18,889 bases of DNA from Pirellulales bacterium. GTDB lineage: Bacteria; Planctomycetota; Planctomycetia; Pirellulales; JAICIG01. The position numbers were made by a program, and so were the translations under genes. The notes below the pieces were generated by a model. The model was not told the DNA's origin, made no database searches, and saw only the letters and a program-made list of their open reading frames with translations. Position 1 is the first letter of the stretch. Every line of letters begins with the position of its first letter. The DNA is taken from positions 1 through 18,889 of the forward strand of contig JAICIG010000114.1 of NCBI GenBank assembly GCA_025924495.1, read 5' to 3'. Shown piece by piece: positions 6,862-14,363 of this stretch.

Positions 6862-8787
6862 TTGACACTTCGGGCGGCCGAGGACAACCTGCAGGCTCGG
6901 CTTGCGACCAACCGAGTGCTGCTTTTGCGGAGAGTTCTTATCGCCGATTCCACGCTTCCTGTCCAACAATTGCTACGGCACTGCACGCTTTGCCAAGGAC
7001 TCAACAACGAAGAACTTCGTCGTTTGATCGATGCTCTGAGAGTGGTCTCGTTTTCGGCAGGCGAGACCATCTTTCGCCAAGGCGAGAGCGGCCGCAGCAT
7101 GTATCTGATCGCCGACGGACGTGTTCGCGTCACTTTGTCTCAACCGCATGCGGCGGAGCGGCTGCTGGAGTATTTGGGGCCGGGCGATCACTTCGGCGAC
7201 ATGGCCCTGCTGGCCGATAACGTGCGGCCGGCGACGATCACGGCGGTAGTCGACAGCCGGCTGCTGGAACTGGACCAGGACGGCTTCAATCGGCTGCTCA
7301 AGCACGTGCCTGGCTTTGCCGTCAATCTCAGCCGAGCGCTGGTTCGAAGGCTGGAATTGGAAATGACGCGGCAGCGGCGGCACGAGCGGCCGACCGTGAT
7401 CGGCCTGGTGAATACGTCCGAACGTACGCAGGGCGTCATCCGCCCGCTGGCAGACGCGCTGGCGGAGCAACATGAATCGATCGAAGTGCTGAGCGATCGC
7501 AGCGAAGCGTGGCGGCCAGAGGGGCGGTACCTGGTCGAACGGATCCCTGCATTATCCAGCAGCGCCGATCGAGTCAGGCTCGTTCGCGAGCGGATTCAGC
7601 AGGTCAGTGGCAGCCATGATCGCGTGCTCTTGGAATTGACGCAGTCGGGGCTTGAAACCGAACTGCCCCAACTGCTCGCTCCATGCGAAGAGGTCTGGTG
7701 GCTGGTCGAATCTCGCTACGCCGAGGGGGCGATCGAGCGGTTGCGCACGCTGCTCGCCTCGTCGCCGCAACTGGCGCCTCGGGTGCACCTGGTTTGGGTG
7801 CTCTCGCACGTTGAGCGGTTCTCGCCCCGGCTGCCCGAAGATTTGCCGATTTCGAAGCAGGACTTCAAGGTGACTTTGAGCGACGATCCGGGGCACGGGG
7901 CTTGGCGCAGCCGGCAGTCGCTGCAGCGGTTGGTGCGTCACCTGCGAGGCACGCGATTGGGGGTCGCCTTAAGCGGCGGCGGAGCGCGGGGGTTGGCTCA
8001 TTTGGGCGTGCTCCGCGCTTTGGATCGGGAGGGGATTCACTTTGACATGGCGGCCGGCGCCAGCAGCGGCGCGTTGATGGGCCTGGCCTATTGCGGCGGC
8101 TGGCGTCCTGACGACGCCTTGGAAGAATTCCGGCAAAGACTCGCCCCGCCTCGTTGGATGTGGCTGTTGCCCAAGGGATTGCGCTGGTTTCTCTGGTGGA
8201 AATACTGGCACGGCGCCTGGGACGCGATGCTGCGACCTTATTTGCACGATACGCGGCTCGAGCAATTGCCGACGCCGCTGTATGTCGTGGCCGTCGATCT
8301 GGCCTCTGGCAAGCAGGTGGTGCGCGACCGGGGCGACTGTATTCATGCCGTGATGGAAAGCATTAACGTGCCTTACTTCTCGCATCCGATCCGACGCGAC
8401 CAGATGGAACTGGTCGACGGCGGGGTGCTGAACAACCTGCCGGGCGACGTGCTGCCGGAGCGAGGCGCCGATTTTGTGGTAGGCATTGATGTCGCATCGA
8501 AGCTTCCGAGCGACTTCGGCGTCGGCTCGCCGCTGGGGCCGAAATCCAAGACGCCGGGAGTGCTGGAAACGTTGTTGCGGGTAACCGAAGTGCAAGCCTT
8601 CGGGTTGACGGCGATGAGGGCCCACTCGATTGATCTGTTGATCACGCCCGACACCTCGAAATTTCAGTTCGGCGATTTTGGGCGAGCTGAAGAACTTGCT
8701 GAGGCGGGCGAAAAGGCCGTCGAAGAGGCGCTGCCGCAGTTGAAGCAGGCCTTAGCCAATCTCGAAAACGGCAACCGCGCCAAATGA
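6862..8787 (+). CDS. Cyclic-nucleotide-binding / patatin-like phospholipase
   Basis: The product has 641 residues if the TTG at 6862 is used; no ATG occurs before codon 80, the upstream stop is at 6829, and GTG 6916 or TTG 6925 are alternatives. Residues about 36-165 are a cNMP-binding domain (GETIFRQGESGRSMYLIADG, then FGDMALLADNVRPATITA, with Asp where the cassette usually has Glu). A middle region (about 175-355) resembles the Rossmann-like linker seen in NTE/YchK-type proteins. The patatin domain spans about 365-600: oxyanion loop GGGARG (372-377), nucleophile Ser401 in GASSG, and Asp519 in DGG. These are the Ser-Asp dyad residues. The enzyme should hydrolyse lysophospholipids or similar esters under control of a nucleotide ligand. 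It is transcribed divergently from hemH. The architecture matches neuropathy-target-esterase relatives in bacteria. Confidence 0.9.
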   Translation: MTLRAAEDNLQARLATNRVLLLRRVLIADSTLPVQQLLRHCTLCQGLNNEELRRLIDALRVVSFSAGETIFRQGESGRSMYLIADGRVRVTLSQPHAAERLLEYLGPGDHFGDMALLADNVRPATITAVVDSRLLELDQDGFNRLLKHVPGFAVNLSRALVRRLELEMTRQRRHERPTVIGLVNTSERTQGVIRPLADALAEQHESIEVLSDRSEAWRPEGRYLVERIPALSSSADRVRLVRERIQQVSGSHDRVLLELTQSGLETELPQLLAPCEEVWWLVESRYAEGAIERLRTLLASSPQLAPRVHLVWVLSHVERFSPRLPEDLPISKQDFKVTLSDDPGHGAWRSRQSLQRLVRHLRGTRLGVALSGGGARGLAHLGVLRALDREGIHFDMAAGASSGALMGLAYCGGWRPDDALEEFRQRLAPPRWMWLLPKGLRWFLWWKYWHGAWDAMLRPYLHDTRLEQLPTPLYVVAVDLASGKQVVRDRGDCIHAVMESINVPYFSHPIRRDQMELVDGGVLNNLPGDVLPERGADFVVGIDVASKLPSDFGVGSPLGPKSKTPGVLETLLRVTEVQAFGLTAMRAHSIDLLITPDTSKFQFGDFGRAEELAEAGEKAVEEALPQLKQALANLENGNRAK

Positions 8788-8812
8788 CTGGCGAGCCAGA
8801 GCAAAGCATGCT

Positions 8813-8824
8813 CAAAAGAAAAAA
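8813..8824 (-). terminator. T-tract downstream of tRNA-Glu
   Basis: Directly after the tRNA 3' end the minus strand reads TTTTTTCTTTTG. With the tRNA acceptor and T-stems acting as hairpin this may end transcription. It also lies in the short gap after the convergent patatin gene. Confidence 0.4.
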
Positions 8825-8899
8825 TGACCCCGACGGGATTTGAACCCGTGTCGCAGGCGTGAAAGGCCTGTGTCCTAGACCTGGCTAGACGACGGGGCC
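8825..8899 (-). tRNA. tRNA-Glu (anticodon TTC)
   Basis: The minus strand folds as a 75-nt tRNA. The acceptor arm is GGCCCCG paired with CGGGGTC (one G-U pair) and the discriminator is A. The anticodon stem is CAGGC/GCCTG with loop CTTTCAC, giving anticodon TTC for Glu. The T-arm is ACGGG-TTCAAAT-CCCGT. The CCA end is not encoded and must be added after transcription. Downstream of the 3' end there is a T-rich run. Confidence 0.95.
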
Positions 8900-8930
8900 G
8901 GAGCGAAGCCGAGGCTTGCGGCCAGCACGG

Positions 8931-8960
8931 TGTATAATGGCACGCCAGGGCTTTCGTCAA
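8931..8960 (-). promoter_or_regulatory. Promoter of tRNA-Glu
   Basis: On the minus strand TTGACG (8955-8960) and TATACA (8931-8936) are separated by 18 nt, a good fit to the housekeeping sigma consensus. The -10 element lies about 30 nt before the first tRNA base, leaving a short 5' leader for RNase P to remove. Confidence 0.65.
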
Positions 8961-9085
8961 GGGCTAGCGCGCCGACCTTAGGACTTGAAAAAACAGATCG
9001 TCGAGCGACGTGCAAGAATCAACGAACGAGCGAACAAGCAGCGGCGGGACCTTGATGACTACGCGCTCAGGTCTTGCTTGTTGTT

Positions 9086-9118
9086 TGCTGGCGTGGTTTC
9101 GTGATTGACACGCCAGCA
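9086..9118 (-). terminator. Strong hairpin downstream of csrA
   Basis: TGCTGGCGTG (9086-9095) and CACGCCAGCA (9109-9118) form a perfect 10-bp stem with a 13-nt loop. It begins 17 nt past the csrA stop on the minus strand. The sequence after it is A/C-rich, not a T-tract, so it may be a terminator that needs a factor or an RNA 3'-end stabiliser. Confidence 0.45.
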
Positions 9119-9135
9119 TCGCATAGAGAGTTAGA

Positions 9136-9372
9136 TTAAGCTTCGCCGGCGTCGGTGCTGGTGGGAGTCTTGCCCTCGCTTGGAGCAGTGCCTTCCGCCG
9201 CGCCGTTGCTGGCGCGATGGATCGCGTCGTAGACTTCTCGCCGATGCACAGGAACTTCCTTAGGAGCTTCCACTCCCAGGCGGACCTTGTCGCCGCGAAT
9301 CTCGACAACAACGATCGTAATGTCGTTGTTGATCACGATACTCTCGTTCTTCTTTCGAGATAAAACCAACAT
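9136..9372 (-). CDS. csrA: Translational regulator CsrA
   Basis: This gene encodes 78 residues. CsrA is a small dimeric RNA-binding protein that binds GGA motifs in mRNA leaders, usually blocking translation, and controls carbon use and surface behaviour. The protein begins MLVLSRKKNESIVINNDI, and the RNA-contacting residues Leu4, Arg6 and Arg44 (VHRREVY) are present. Residues 1-52 cover the whole beta-barrel and helix. The tail from about residue 55 is Ala/Gly/Ser/Thr/Glu-rich and longer than in the 61-residue enterobacterial protein. The start is the ATG at 9372 with AAGGA (9380-9384) 7 nt upstream. Two further AAGGA motifs lie in the leader, which suggests the protein represses its own synthesis. 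Confidence 0.95.
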   Translation of the reverse strand: MLVLSRKKNESIVINNDITIVVVEIRGDKVRLGVEAPKEVPVHRREVYDAIHRASNGAAEGTAPSEGKTPTSTDAGEA

Positions 9373-9379
9373 CGCCTAT

Positions 9380-9424
9380 TCCTTCGCTTCGTGACCGGAA
9401 CCTTCCTTAGGGAGCGTCCTCCTT
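9380..9424 (-). promoter_or_regulatory. Candidate CsrA autoregulation sites in the csrA leader
   Basis: Three AAGGA motifs occur on the minus strand at 9420-9424, 9404-9408 and 9380-9384; the last is the Shine-Dalgarno of csrA. CsrA binds ARGGA-type sites, and several sites including one over the ribosome-binding site is the known arrangement for CsrA autorepression. Binding here is inferred. Confidence 0.5.
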
Positions 9425-9530
9425 GGACCCGGGGGGCGAGCCAGTGGTCAGTTCTTTCCGCGCGACTCAAGTTCCATATGGCCGGGCTGTTTACGTAGCG
9501 CCGGCAGCGCGCAGGAAGTTTCCTCATTTC

Positions 9531-9558
9531 ACTTTACGTGGCGGCTACCGAGAGTCAA
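9531..9558 (-). promoter_or_regulatory. Candidate csrA promoter
   Basis: On the minus strand TTGACT (9553-9558) and TAAAGT (9531-9536) are 16 nt apart. Transcription would start near 9525, giving a leader of about 150 nt that contains the three AAGGA motifs. Confidence 0.45.
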
Positions 9559-10298
9559 GTTGACCAGAAGTTCTGGCTCGCCATTTTTACGTGAAATTGG
9601 CACTAAAGTTCGATTCCTCCGAATTTAAGGCCGAAAATCTCGCCGGCGCGCAATTCGACGCAATGTGGAATAAAAACTCGTAACCCATTTCGATATAGCA
9701 ACTTGTGATATGGGTTGTGCCTCGGAGAATCGCCGGATGAAGGTCGTAAAGCGCGGCCGTGCGCCATTTCGCGTCGCACTCCCAGCTTCCGGGTGGGAGT
9801 CATAATATTCCCGCATTTCCCCTGCTTTGAGCTGGACGAGTGCCAGAAAATGTGACTTTCTCGCCCCCACCGGGTTCGAAGGGCCTCAGCTAGCGAGCGG
9901 AGCTGCCGCGGGCCAGCCAAATGGCTGAAGAGCTTCGCCGCAACCCTGAATGCGATTGGAATCAGTTGAAGCGATGGTCGTCGCCTTAGTCGAATCATCT
10001 TCAGCGGTCTTCGTGTTTCCTGGCTCCATCTAAGTTCCACACTCGCCGCCAGTGTATAAATTCGGAGGCGCTTTGCCCTGCGAAGCAGAGGTAGCTCGAA
10101 CGCGACAGAAGGCCTTCGATACGGGCAGGACTCGGCTGTAAGCCGCAGAGTGTCTTTAATGATTTGCCGCCGGCGATCACATCAGCGGAGCCGGCGCGAA
10201 CTGCGTTCAACGTCTCGTGAAACGTCGGTGAATTCAGGAGTTCCTGCAATGCTGGCGCGTCTCGGAAAGAAGCCGACGCGAATCGCTCCGGCGCCGGC
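9559..10298. other. About 740 bp without a supported gene
   Basis: This stretch lies between the csrA promoter region and the nuoI promoter. Two minus-strand frames, 9603-10040 (145 codons from a GTG) and 10001-10249 (82 codons from a TTG), are open, but they use rare-looking codons, have no good Shine-Dalgarno and match no family I know. One clear inverted repeat is present: ACTCCCA (9778-9784) and TGGGAGT (9794-9800), a 7-bp stem with a 9-nt loop. The density of GGA triplets is about what base composition predicts, so I do not call a CsrA-sponge RNA. Confidence 0.5.
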
Positions 10299-10326
10299 TT
10301 GCGGCGGAGGGCGCCCTGCCTATAAT
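10299..10326 (+). promoter_or_regulatory. Candidate promoter of the nuo cluster (before nuoI)
   Basis: A perfect -10 hexamer TATAAT (10321-10326) is preceded at 16 nt by TTGCGG (10299-10304), which keeps the TTG of the -35 consensus. Transcription would start near 10333, about 100 nt before nuoI. Confidence 0.55.
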
Positions 10327-10433
10327 TCGATCAGGCAGCGACCGACGCACGTGCGCCCTTGAGAATTTGCGAGCAGGTCGAGTAAGGCCTGTTCGCTTTC
10401 CCAATCGCAACTCTCCAGCCTGGATTGCACGCT

Positions 10434-10961
10434 ATGTGGCAGTGGTTTCGAGATATCAAGGATGCCGTAAAGACCGTCGCGGAAGGCATGTACGTGACGT
10501 TGCGTTACTGGCTGAAGACGTACGATCCCGAGCGGAAGACGTTTACCGAACACTTTGAGTATCCCGAGCTGCCCGTTCCTGTGGCGCCTCGGTATCGCGG
10601 ATTTCACCGCTACGATTTGACGACGTGCATCGCTTGCGATCAGTGTGCGAAAGCTTGCCCGGTGGATTGCATCTACATCGGCAAGGAGCGCGTCACCCAA
10701 GGCAAGGGTTTCAAGGTGACCGGGTTCACGATCGACTACACCAAATGCATGTTTTGTGCATTATGCGTGGAGCCTTGCCCGGTCGATTGTATTTTCATGG
10801 GGGCGACGCACGACCTGAGCTGCTATAGCCGCGACGGATGCATCGTCGATTTCTCGCGGCTGCCGGTCGAAGTGGCCTGGGGCCGCGCGACGCTTAACCC
10901 AACGGCGGTTGCGGGTTCGAAGGTTCTGGTCGAGCCGGTACACGGCGGCCCCAATCAGTGA
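10434..10961 (+). CDS. nuoI: NADH-quinone oxidoreductase subunit I
   Basis: This gene encodes 175 residues. The protein is the 8Fe ferredoxin-like subunit of complex I that passes electrons through clusters N6a and N6b towards NuoB and quinone. Two complete 4Fe-4S motifs are visible: CIACDQCAKACP (Cys65, 68, 71 and 75) and CMFCALCVEPCP (Cys105, 108, 111 and 115). The N-terminus has an amphipathic segment (MWQWFRDIKDAVKTVAEGMY), as in other NuoI proteins that sit on the membrane arm. The ATG at 10434 begins the conserved part; a TTG three codons upstream is possible and the ribosome-binding site is weak. It ends 10 nt before the DUF2203 gene. The gene normally lies between nuoH and nuoJ; here it is first in the cluster and nuoH is followed directly by nuoJ. 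Confidence 0.95.
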   Translation: MWQWFRDIKDAVKTVAEGMYVTLRYWLKTYDPERKTFTEHFEYPELPVPVAPRYRGFHRYDLTTCIACDQCAKACPVDCIYIGKERVTQGKGFKVTGFTIDYTKCMFCALCVEPCPVDCIFMGATHDLSCYSRDGCIVDFSRLPVEVAWGRATLNPTAVAGSKVLVEPVHGGPNQ

Positions 10962-10971
10962 GGTGCTCAGC

Positions 10972-11445
10972 ATGACGGCCGAATCTTGGGAAAAACGCAA
11001 GTTATTCACCGTAGAGCAAGCCAATGCGGCTTTGCCATTGGTGCGCGCCATCGCTTCGGATTTAGCGCAACTATCCCGCGACGTCATTGAGCGCCGCGAA
11101 CGGTTATCGGTGCTGCTAGCCGGGCGGGATCGCGGCGCCCGGGATTTGTATGGCGAGGAATTAGCGCACGTCGAGCAGGAGCTGGAAAAGGATAGCGAGC
11201 GACTGCAGGAATATGTGGAGGAACTGCGAGACCTCGGCGTCGAGCCGAAGAACGGTCCGGAAGGCTTGATTGATTTTCCGGCGATGATGGAGGGCCGCCC
11301 CGTCTATCTGTGCTGGAAGCTCGGCGAGCCTGAGGTGTTGCACTGGCACGATCTCGATGCCGGTTTTCGTGGCCGTCAACCGCTGACTGCGGGCAGTTCC
11401 ATCAGCGAAGACAGCGACGAGACTCCCGACTTCAAAGCCGACTGA
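10972..11445 (+). CDS. DUF2203 family protein
   Basis: This gene encodes 157 residues. The ATG at 10972 follows GAGGTG by a normal distance and is preferred over a GTG at 10909 inside nuoI. The N-terminus LFTVEQANAALPLVRAIASD and the C-terminal block GLIDFPAMMEGRPVYLCWKL, then GEPEVLHWHDLDAGFRGRQP, are the two hallmarks of DUF2203. Between them (about residues 25-90) lies a charged, coiled-coil-like helix (LAHVEQELEKDSERLQEYVE). The function of the family is not known. There is no signal peptide or membrane segment, so it is cytoplasmic. It sits 10 nt after nuoI and 267 nt before nuoA, so it is most likely co-transcribed with nuoI. A role in complex I assembly is only a guess from position. 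Confidence 0.9.
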   Translation: MTAESWEKRKLFTVEQANAALPLVRAIASDLAQLSRDVIERRERLSVLLAGRDRGARDLYGEELAHVEQELEKDSERLQEYVEELRDLGVEPKNGPEGLIDFPAMMEGRPVYLCWKLGEPEVLHWHDLDAGFRGRQPLTAGSSISEDSDETPDFKAD

Positions 11446-11599
11446 CCTTCGGCTGGCGAGCGCGGGCCAACCGCTGCCATCGGCTGTTACGCACCGAGCT
11501 GGCGGTTTGCGCAGTGCTTGCGGCGCGATTGGAGTGATTGCCGGTTTTCTCTGGCGGACCTACGACGGCAATCGGCGCACTTGCCATCTGTTGATAGGG

Positions 11600-11627
11600 T
11601 TGCAATCGCCCCCGCTTGGCCTACAAT
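11600..11627 (+). promoter_or_regulatory. Candidate promoter before nuoA
   Basis: TTGCAA (11600-11605) and TACAAT (11622-11627) are 16 nt apart; the -10 matches the consensus at five of six positions. Transcription would begin near 11634, about 80 nt before nuoA. It suggests that nuoA onward can be expressed separately from nuoI and the DUF2203 gene. Confidence 0.5.
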
Positions 11628-11712
11628 GTCGCGAATGTAGTTGCCAGAAGGCCGTTTTTTGGGTCTTTTCGGCGGCATTCGACGGACGATTGTCTCAAGC
11701 CGGCAGTCCTGC

Positions 11713-12336
11713 ATGTCCCCCACCGTGATCGTCGCCTATCTGGCGTTATTTGCGTCGGTTGGCTTTGTCTTTCTGTTTGTGAACTTGCTTGTCGGCAAGT
11801 TTTTGCGACCCAAGGCGCCGAACCCTGAGAAGTTGGCAGTGTACGAATGCGGCGAGCCGACCATCGGTTCGAGTTTCGTGCAATTCGATCTGCGTTTCTA
11901 CGTGGTTGCGCTGCTGTTCATCATTTTTGATGTGGAAGTCGCGTTCTTCTTTCCGTGGGCCACGGTATTCGGCAAGGCCACGCACCTGATGGACCCCGGC
12001 TTCGACAAGGTGCAAACGGTCGCGGCGGGCGGCCTGGAGCTGACTCCTCAAGCCGCGGAAATCTATCGCGAGCTGGGGGCGCCGCAGCCGTCATTGCCCA
12101 ATCCTACGCAGGGTAAGGTTGCGAATAATCGAGCGATCGAAGAGTCGGCAAGCCGCCTGGCGCTGACCTCGATCTTCGACATCCTGGCGTTTTTTGCCGT
12201 GTTGATGGTCGGCTTTGCCTACGTTTGGCGGCGAGGAGATCTCGATTGGGTGCGGGCGGTCGGGCAAGAGCGAGCGCTGCGCGTGCGCGGAGAGCCGCCG
12301 ACGATCACCGAAGAGCAGCCGGTGTTGCTGGCCTAG
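11713..12336 (+). CDS. nuoA: NADH-quinone oxidoreductase subunit A (extended)
   Basis: This gene encodes 207 residues, whereas NuoA is usually about 115-150. NuoA is a three-helix membrane subunit next to the quinone channel. Helix 1 spans about 6-28. The conserved loop holds YECGEP (Cys46) and the FDLRFYVVALLFIIFDVEVA segment covers helix 2 with its acidic pair Asp73 and Glu75. Helix 3 is at about 151-171. Between helices 2 and 3 (about 87-148) sits an insertion of some 60 residues rich in Pro, Ala and charged residues, and the tail after helix 3 is about 35 residues. I chose the ATG at 11713; an upstream start at 11641 would add a non-conserved leader. The Shine-Dalgarno is weak. It is followed at 99 nt by nuoC, with no nuoB between. 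Confidence 0.93.
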   Translation: MSPTVIVAYLALFASVGFVFLFVNLLVGKFLRPKAPNPEKLAVYECGEPTIGSSFVQFDLRFYVVALLFIIFDVEVAFFFPWATVFGKATHLMDPGFDKVQTVAAGGLELTPQAAEIYRELGAPQPSLPNPTQGKVANNRAIEESASRLALTSIFDILAFFAVLMVGFAYVWRRGDLDWVRAVGQERALRVRGEPPTITEEQPVLLA

Positions 12337-12435
12337 GTTTGGTCAACATGTAGCGTCGATGGTTTTGTGGTCGGTAGAGATTGCGGTTTGCGTCTTCGGG
12401 CGGACTGAGTTGGCGGCAGCTGAGGTAGAGCTTCG

Positions 12436-12966
12436 ATGAGCGGTCAGGCGTTTCTGGATAGTCTAAAGAAGAAATTCGGCGGGAAGATTACCGGCGCAAA
12501 TCTCGACGCACTCGATCCTTGGATTGAGGTTTCGCCCGAAGGATTGCTCGAGGTCTGTCGCTACCTGCGCGACGATCCGAAATTGCGATTCAATTTCTTG
12601 AATTGTATTAGCGGCGTCGATTATTTCGAAGCCGACCCGAAGAAGGCCGCCAAAACCGGCTGGGAGCCGCATCTCGAGGTGGTCTATCACCTCTGGAGTT
12701 TGCCGAATAAGGCGAGCCTGGTGCTGAAGGCGATCTTGCCGCGTTGGAAAGACGACGCGCCGGGGGAACTGCCCGAAGTTCCGTCGGTGAGCGGCATCTG
12801 GAGCACCGCAGATTGGCACGAACGCGAGGTGTATGATCTCAGCGGCGTCTATTTCACCAATCATCCGAATCTGCGACGCATCCTCTGCCCTGAAGATTGG
12901 GTCGGACACCCGTTGCGGAAGGACTATGAAATGCCGCTCGAATACCATGGCATTCGCGGTCGGTGA
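12436..12966 (+). CDS. nuoC: NADH-quinone oxidoreductase subunit C
   Basis: This gene encodes 176 residues, the usual size for a free (not CD-fused) 30-kDa subunit. NuoC packs against NuoD and NuoI in the hydrophilic arm and has no cofactor. The family signature is clear near the C-terminus: WHEREVYDLSGVYFTNHP, then LRRILCPEDWVGHPLRKDY (about residues 119-165). The N-terminus lacks a signal peptide. The start ATG at 12436 follows GAGGTAGAG. The gene lies 99 nt after nuoA and 56 nt before nuoD, in the usual C-D order. No sequence resembling the NuoB cysteine motif is found in any frame nearby. Confidence 0.95.
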   Translation: MSGQAFLDSLKKKFGGKITGANLDALDPWIEVSPEGLLEVCRYLRDDPKLRFNFLNCISGVDYFEADPKKAAKTGWEPHLEVVYHLWSLPNKASLVLKAILPRWKDDAPGELPEVPSVSGIWSTADWHEREVYDLSGVYFTNHPNLRRILCPEDWVGHPLRKDYEMPLEYHGIRGR

Positions 12967-13022
12967 CCGGTTGATGCAAAGCTGCTGAGCGAGCAAGCGG
13001 GATAACAGGAAAAGAGCATTCG

Positions 13023-14228
13023 ATGGCGACGCATTTGGACGATCCACGCATCATCGAGTTCGACGTACGAACCGACGAGATGCTGGTCAACATGGGCCCG
13101 CAGCATCCCAGCACGCACGGCGTGTTGCGTCTTGTCCTGCGGACCGACGGCGAGATCGTGTCGGAGGTCACGCCGCATATCGGTTACTTGCACCGCTGCG
13201 CCGAAAAGATCGGCGAGAATCTGACGCCGAAGCAGTGGATTCCCTACACCGACCGGATGGACTATCTGGCCGGCATGAACATGAATCTCGGCTGGGCGCT
13301 GACCGTCGAGAAGCTGATGAAGCTCGAACTGCCGGAAAAAGCCCGGCATTTGCGGGTGATTATCAGCGAGATGGGGCGCATCGCCAGCCACCTGGTAGGC
13401 ATGGGCGCATACGGGCTCGACCTCGGCACGTTCAGCCCGTTCCTGTATGCCTTTCGCGAGCGAGAAAAGATTCTCGATTTGTTCGAGATGGCCTGCGGCG
13501 CTCGATTGACCTACAGCTACTTGACCGTCGGCGGCGCCACGCACGATCTGCCGCCGGGCTGGCTGAAGAAGTGTTCCGCGTTTCTCGACCAGTTGTTGCC
13601 GATCATCGACGAGTACCACGCGCTGCTGACGACGAACGCGATTTTTGTTCGTCGCACCGCCGGCATCGGCCTGCTCTCGCCCGAAATGGCGATTGACTAT
13701 GGCTGCACCGGCCCGGTGTTGCGCGGCAGCGGCGTCGATTGGGATTTGCGGCGCGACGGCGAAGATAAGTACACCGAGATGTACGATGGCTACGCGTTCG
13801 AAGTCATCGTGCAAAAGAACGGGCACTACCCCCAGGATCGCAATTATCCGCCGGTTCCGGACTCAGCCGTGCTGGGCGACTGCTGGCATCGGTTCTACGT
13901 GCGGATGCTAGAGGTGATGCAGTCGATTGACCTGGTGCGCCAGGCAATCGATCGCTACAGCACGGCCCAGGGCTCGCATAACGTGCCGCTAAAGTTGAAT
14001 GAGAAGCTGCCGAAGGGCGAGGCTTACCTGGAGACCGAGGCCCCGCGCGGCCAGATGGGCTTCTATATTGTCAGCGATGGCTCGCCCATTCCGTGGCGCG
14101 CCCGGGCGCGAAGCAGTTGCTTCTGCAATTTGTCTGTAACGCACGAGATCTGCCGCGGCTGCCTGATTGCCGACGTGCCGGCGATCGTCGGTTCGCTCGA
14201 CATTGTGATGGGCGAGATCGACCGCTGA
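13023..14228 (+). CDS. nuoD: NADH-quinone oxidoreductase subunit D
   Basis: This gene encodes 401 residues, a usual length for the 49-kDa subunit, which forms the quinone pocket with NuoB. NMGPQHPSTHG carries His32, equivalent to the quinone-binding His38 of the Thermus subunit, and TDRMDYLAG carries Tyr81, equivalent to Tyr87. The SEMGRIASHL and VGGATHDLPPG blocks are intact, and the C-terminus ends in SLDIVMGEIDR as in the family. The C-terminal region is unusual: RSSCFCNLSVTHEICRGCLI holds four cysteines (366, 368, 377 and 380) in a block that in most NuoD proteins has few or none. The start is the ATG at 13023 after AGGAAAAGAG. A 214-nt gap with a hairpin and a weak promoter separates it from nuoH, where nuoE, nuoF and nuoG usually lie. 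Confidence 0.96.
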   Translation: MATHLDDPRIIEFDVRTDEMLVNMGPQHPSTHGVLRLVLRTDGEIVSEVTPHIGYLHRCAEKIGENLTPKQWIPYTDRMDYLAGMNMNLGWALTVEKLMKLELPEKARHLRVIISEMGRIASHLVGMGAYGLDLGTFSPFLYAFREREKILDLFEMACGARLTYSYLTVGGATHDLPPGWLKKCSAFLDQLLPIIDEYHALLTTNAIFVRRTAGIGLLSPEMAIDYGCTGPVLRGSGVDWDLRRDGEDKYTEMYDGYAFEVIVQKNGHYPQDRNYPPVPDSAVLGDCWHRFYVRMLEVMQSIDLVRQAIDRYSTAQGSHNVPLKLNEKLPKGEAYLETEAPRGQMGFYIVSDGSPIPWRARARSSCFCNLSVTHEICRGCLIADVPAIVGSLDIVMGEIDR

Positions 14229-14281
14229 TTCTGGCGGTACGCCGGACCGTTGCGGCGGTCGACAAAAAGTGTGTGAGGGGC

Positions 14282-14311
14282 TTGTAAATCGACAAACCTT
14301 TGTGCCATATT
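14282..14311 (+). promoter_or_regulatory. Weak promoter-like site in the nuoD-nuoH gap
   Basis: TTGTAA (14282-14287) and CATATT (14306-14311) are 18 nt apart, each matching the consensus at four of six positions. It lies in a locally AT-richer segment and would drive nuoH onward. Confidence 0.25.
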
Positions 14312-14363
14312 TCACAATCCTTTGAGCCGACCTTTTGCGTAGCCCCTAGCGCTGCCGCGAATA

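Noticed and set aside
5864..6865. Plus-strand frame of 333 codons opposite hemH
   Set aside because: It is antisense to a clear ferrochelatase and shows no family motif.
8796..8824. Intrinsic terminator for the patatin gene on the plus strand
   Set aside because: GAGCA and TGCTC can pair, but the plus strand continues with A residues, not T, so it is not a plus-strand terminator.
9603..10040. Minus-strand frame of 145 codons upstream of csrA
   Set aside because: It starts at a GTG without a Shine-Dalgarno, its codon choice differs from the clear genes nearby, and the product matches no family I recognise.
10001..10249. Minus-strand frame of 82 codons
   Set aside because: It has only a TTG start, no ribosome-binding site and no recognisable product, and it overlaps another dubious frame.
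9600..10330. CsrB-like sponge RNA next to csrA
   Set aside because: GGA triplets occur at about the number expected from composition and are not placed in repeated hairpin loops.
12337..12435. Hidden or truncated nuoB between nuoA and nuoC
   Set aside because: The gap is only 99 nt and contains no cysteine motif of NuoB in any frame.
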